Assembly: GCA_965112735.1 (NCBI GenBank)
Contig: OZ218958.1
Location: 1,488,001-1,552,000, forward strand
Source: Phaeosaccion multiseriatum
Lineage: Eukaryota > Ochrophyta, other classes
Reading direction: 5' to 3'
Length of the DNA: 64,000 bases
The notes beneath the pieces were generated by a model. It worked only from the letters and a program-made list of their open reading frames with translations. It did not search any database and had not been told where the DNA came from. Both the position numbers and the translations under genes were made by a program. This document shows, in pieces, positions 62,491-64,000 of this stretch. Numbering within the stretch: position 1 is the stretch's first letter; each line of letters begins with the position of its first letter.

Positions 62491-64000
62491 CGCCGCCACT
62501 GCCGCCGCTGCTTTCTTAGCCGCTTCTTTAGCTGCTTCTTTGGCGGCGGCTTGTTTGGCCAACGCCTCCACTTTAGCAGCCGCGGCCTCTCTCTCCGCGG
62601 CTTCGACTGCCATCGATACGGCGGGGTGCAGGGCAGTCTTCGCTCGAGTGGATGTGCCGCCGCTGCTAAAGCCGAAGGTACGGCAGGCGTGCGCTGTGAG
62701 GAGGAGGGAGGAGGAGGAGGAGGGGGAGGAGGAGGGGGAGGGAGGGAGAGGGGGGGGGGGAGGAGGGGGAGAAGGAGGGGGAGGAGGAGGAGGAGGAGGG
62801 GGAGGAGGAGGGGGAGGAGGAGGAGGGGGAGGAGGAGGGGGAGGAGGAGGGGGAGGAAGAGGAGGGGGAGGAGGAGGGGGGGGAGGAAGAGGAGGAGGTG
62901 GAGGAGGAGGAGGAGGGTTGACCGTGACCGTGAATGGCGGGTGGGATGGTGATATAGCCACCCGATAGATGGATAGATATCTAGCTACAGAGGATAGGAG
63001 ACATGCATAGGGGGAGACAGTGTTGGTATCTTCTTCTTTTCCTCCTCCTCTCTATAGCTACCTGCGCCTCCTCGGACACTTGCGGCAATCTGAGTGGCCA
63101 CCTGCAGCGGTGGATAGATGGCAGTAGACGGGTAGGAGACGGCAGGGAGAGAAGGGGTGGGGGGGGGGAGGGGGGAGGGAAGTGAAGGGGAGGGAGGGGA
63201 GGGGAGGGGAGGGAAGGGGAGGAGAGGGGAGGGGAGCGGAGCGGAGCGGAGGGGAGGGGATGGGATGGCAAGGAGAGGAGAGAAGAGGATGAGCGTACAT
63301 GAGGAGGGGATGCTGGGGCGGGCGCTGGACTGTATGGGACCTGCCCTTCTCCCTGGCTACTGCCATCCACTGCCATCCTCTGTGCCCACAGCACCACCCG
63401 CTGCCATCCACTGCCATCCACTGCCATACCTGCGGGCCGACGTTGTTGTCCATGAGGTTAATCTCCTTGAGGGCACCCGTGTTGTGCAGTAAGGCAGTGG
63501 CGATGGCCGAGCCGCCTCGAGGACCGAGGTTATTCATGCGAAGGTTCAGAGAGGTCAGAAAGGGGCTGCTTTCCACCACCTAAGGGAGAGGGAGGGAGGG
63601 AGGGACGAACGAAGAAGGGAAGGAAGGAAGGAAGGGAGCGAGGGAGGGAGGGAGGGAGGGAGGAACGAATGGAGGGGAGGGAGGGAGGGAGGGAGGGAGG
63701 GAGGAAGGAATGAAGGGGAGGGAGGGAGAGAGGGAGGGAGGGAGGAAGGAAGGAATGGAGGGGAGGGAGGGTGTGTAAGAGGGCATGTGTGCAGATATTT
63801 TCATCCATCCACTGCCAACTGGGCCGGCAGGCAGTAGGCATATGGGCAGGAGGGAGGCAGGCAGGTAGGCGTTCGGACAGGCATGTCGCCAGGCGCATGA
63901 GTAGGCATATGGGCAGGAGAGAAGGACCCCCCCTCCCCCCCTCACTCACCTGAGCCAGCGCCTGGGCTCCGGTGCCTCCGATGCCGTTGAAGGCAAGGTC
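60829..64000 (-). CDS. Leucine-rich repeat protein with Ala-rich tail (5' end outside window)
   Basis: The gene enters from the right edge. Supported minus-strand exons are 63950-64000, 63430-63579, 63062-63101 and 62290-62693, all phase-consistent, and probably 60829-61135. The first two encode ribonuclease-inhibitor-type LRRs (LAFNGIGGTGAQALAQ; LTSLNLRMNNLGPRGGSAIA; LKEINLMDNNVGPQ), as in NLRC3-like and RNH1-like scaffold proteins. Exon 62290-62693 is an Ala/Lys/Glu helix with Ala homopolymers (EAAKKAAAAVAAAAAAAA) and a Pro-rich end. 60829-61135 is Gly/Ala/Lys-rich and carries three GDTA words from the dispersed repeat. The join between 62290 and 61135 does not keep phase, so an exon is missing there, perhaps among the repeats. 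Function is unknown beyond protein binding. Confidence 0.55.
61362..61812. repeat. 9-bp tandem array GATGATGTG/GATGACGTG/GATGACGGT
   Basis: About 50 units with mostly C/T and GTG/GGT variation. Because the unit is a multiple of three and lacks stop words, several frames are open through it (Asp-Asp-Val on plus; His/Pro and Ile/His on minus). It probably lies in an intron of the LRR gene. Confidence 0.9.
61995..62240. repeat. GAGA-rich simple sequence
   Basis: Irregular GAGAGA and GAAGAGA repeats, probably intronic on the minus strand. Confidence 0.85.
62698..62925. repeat. GGA-rich array
   Basis: GGAGGAGGGGGA repeats (CTCC-rich on the coding strand) directly precede the acceptor of the exon starting at 62693 on the minus strand. 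Confidence 0.9.
63359..63430. repeat. CCATCCACTGCCAT minisatellite
   Basis: Several tandem copies of CTGCCATCCA lie in the intron just after the donor at 63429 on the minus strand. It is the same family as kinesin intron 6. Confidence 0.85.
63588..63772. repeat. (GGGA)n/(GGAA)n array
   Basis: GGGA and GGAA repeats (CCCT and CTTC on the coding strand) precede the acceptor of the exon starting at 63579. Confidence 0.9.

Overview
This 64 kb window is nuclear DNA from a GC-rich, intron-rich eukaryote. The evidence is many short exons with GT-AG (and a few GC-AG) junctions, eukaryote-only proteins (GPAA1, COX16, SDE2, a kinesin-like protein, a Rad18-type RING ligase, a TLC-domain protein, a ferric-reductase/NOX flavocytochrome), and an intron-containing tRNA-Pro followed by a T-run. 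Secreted Cys-rich proteins, LEA-like proteins and a Pmp-type surface protein would suit a unicellular alga or other protist, perhaps a stramenopile. That placement is inference; no marker here fixes the taxon.

Layout. 1-1183 (+) is the 3' part of a secreted Thr/Pro- and Cys-rich gene. 1453-2177 (-) is a LEA-like gene, and 3085-3441 (-) is a second, frame-disrupted LEA-like gene. 3742-9255 (+) encodes the GPI-transamidase subunit GPAA1. 10090-17693 (+) encodes a kinesin-like coiled-coil protein with a degenerate motor. 18450-18982 (-) is COX16. 19838-24847 (-) is a modular secreted Cys-rich protein in 11 exons. 26025-28724 (-) is an LRR protein of the F-box/AMN1 type. 29032-33430 (+) is a Pmp-repeat surface protein with a C-terminal hydrophobic tail. 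33986-36329 (-) is the ferric reductase/NOX-like protein.

36330-43023 is an accessory island. It holds a Ty1/copia reverse-transcriptase scrap, tRNA-Pro(AGG), three long hairpins (one a 736-bp near-perfect palindrome) and a decayed reading frame interrupted by that palindrome. 43024-46921 (+) is an SDE2 protein carrying CCCH-like and SPRY insertions. 47995-51254 (-) is a RING-SAP ligase of Rad18 type, divergent from a TLC-domain membrane protein at 51373-52946 (+). 53582-59272 (-) is a giant disordered protein, and 60829-64000 (-) is a partial LRR protein.

The most unusual overall feature is repeat colonisation. Introns are packed with microsatellites that look like expanded splice-site motifs. 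Three short dispersed sequence families recur in exons, introns and spacers of unrelated genes; the strongest is a 15-bp word, CTGTATCACCAACTG and its reverse complement. There is no operon logic. The only functional links are loose: GPAA1 would act on GPI-anchored proteins, and the Pmp-like protein has a tail that could be a GPI signal.
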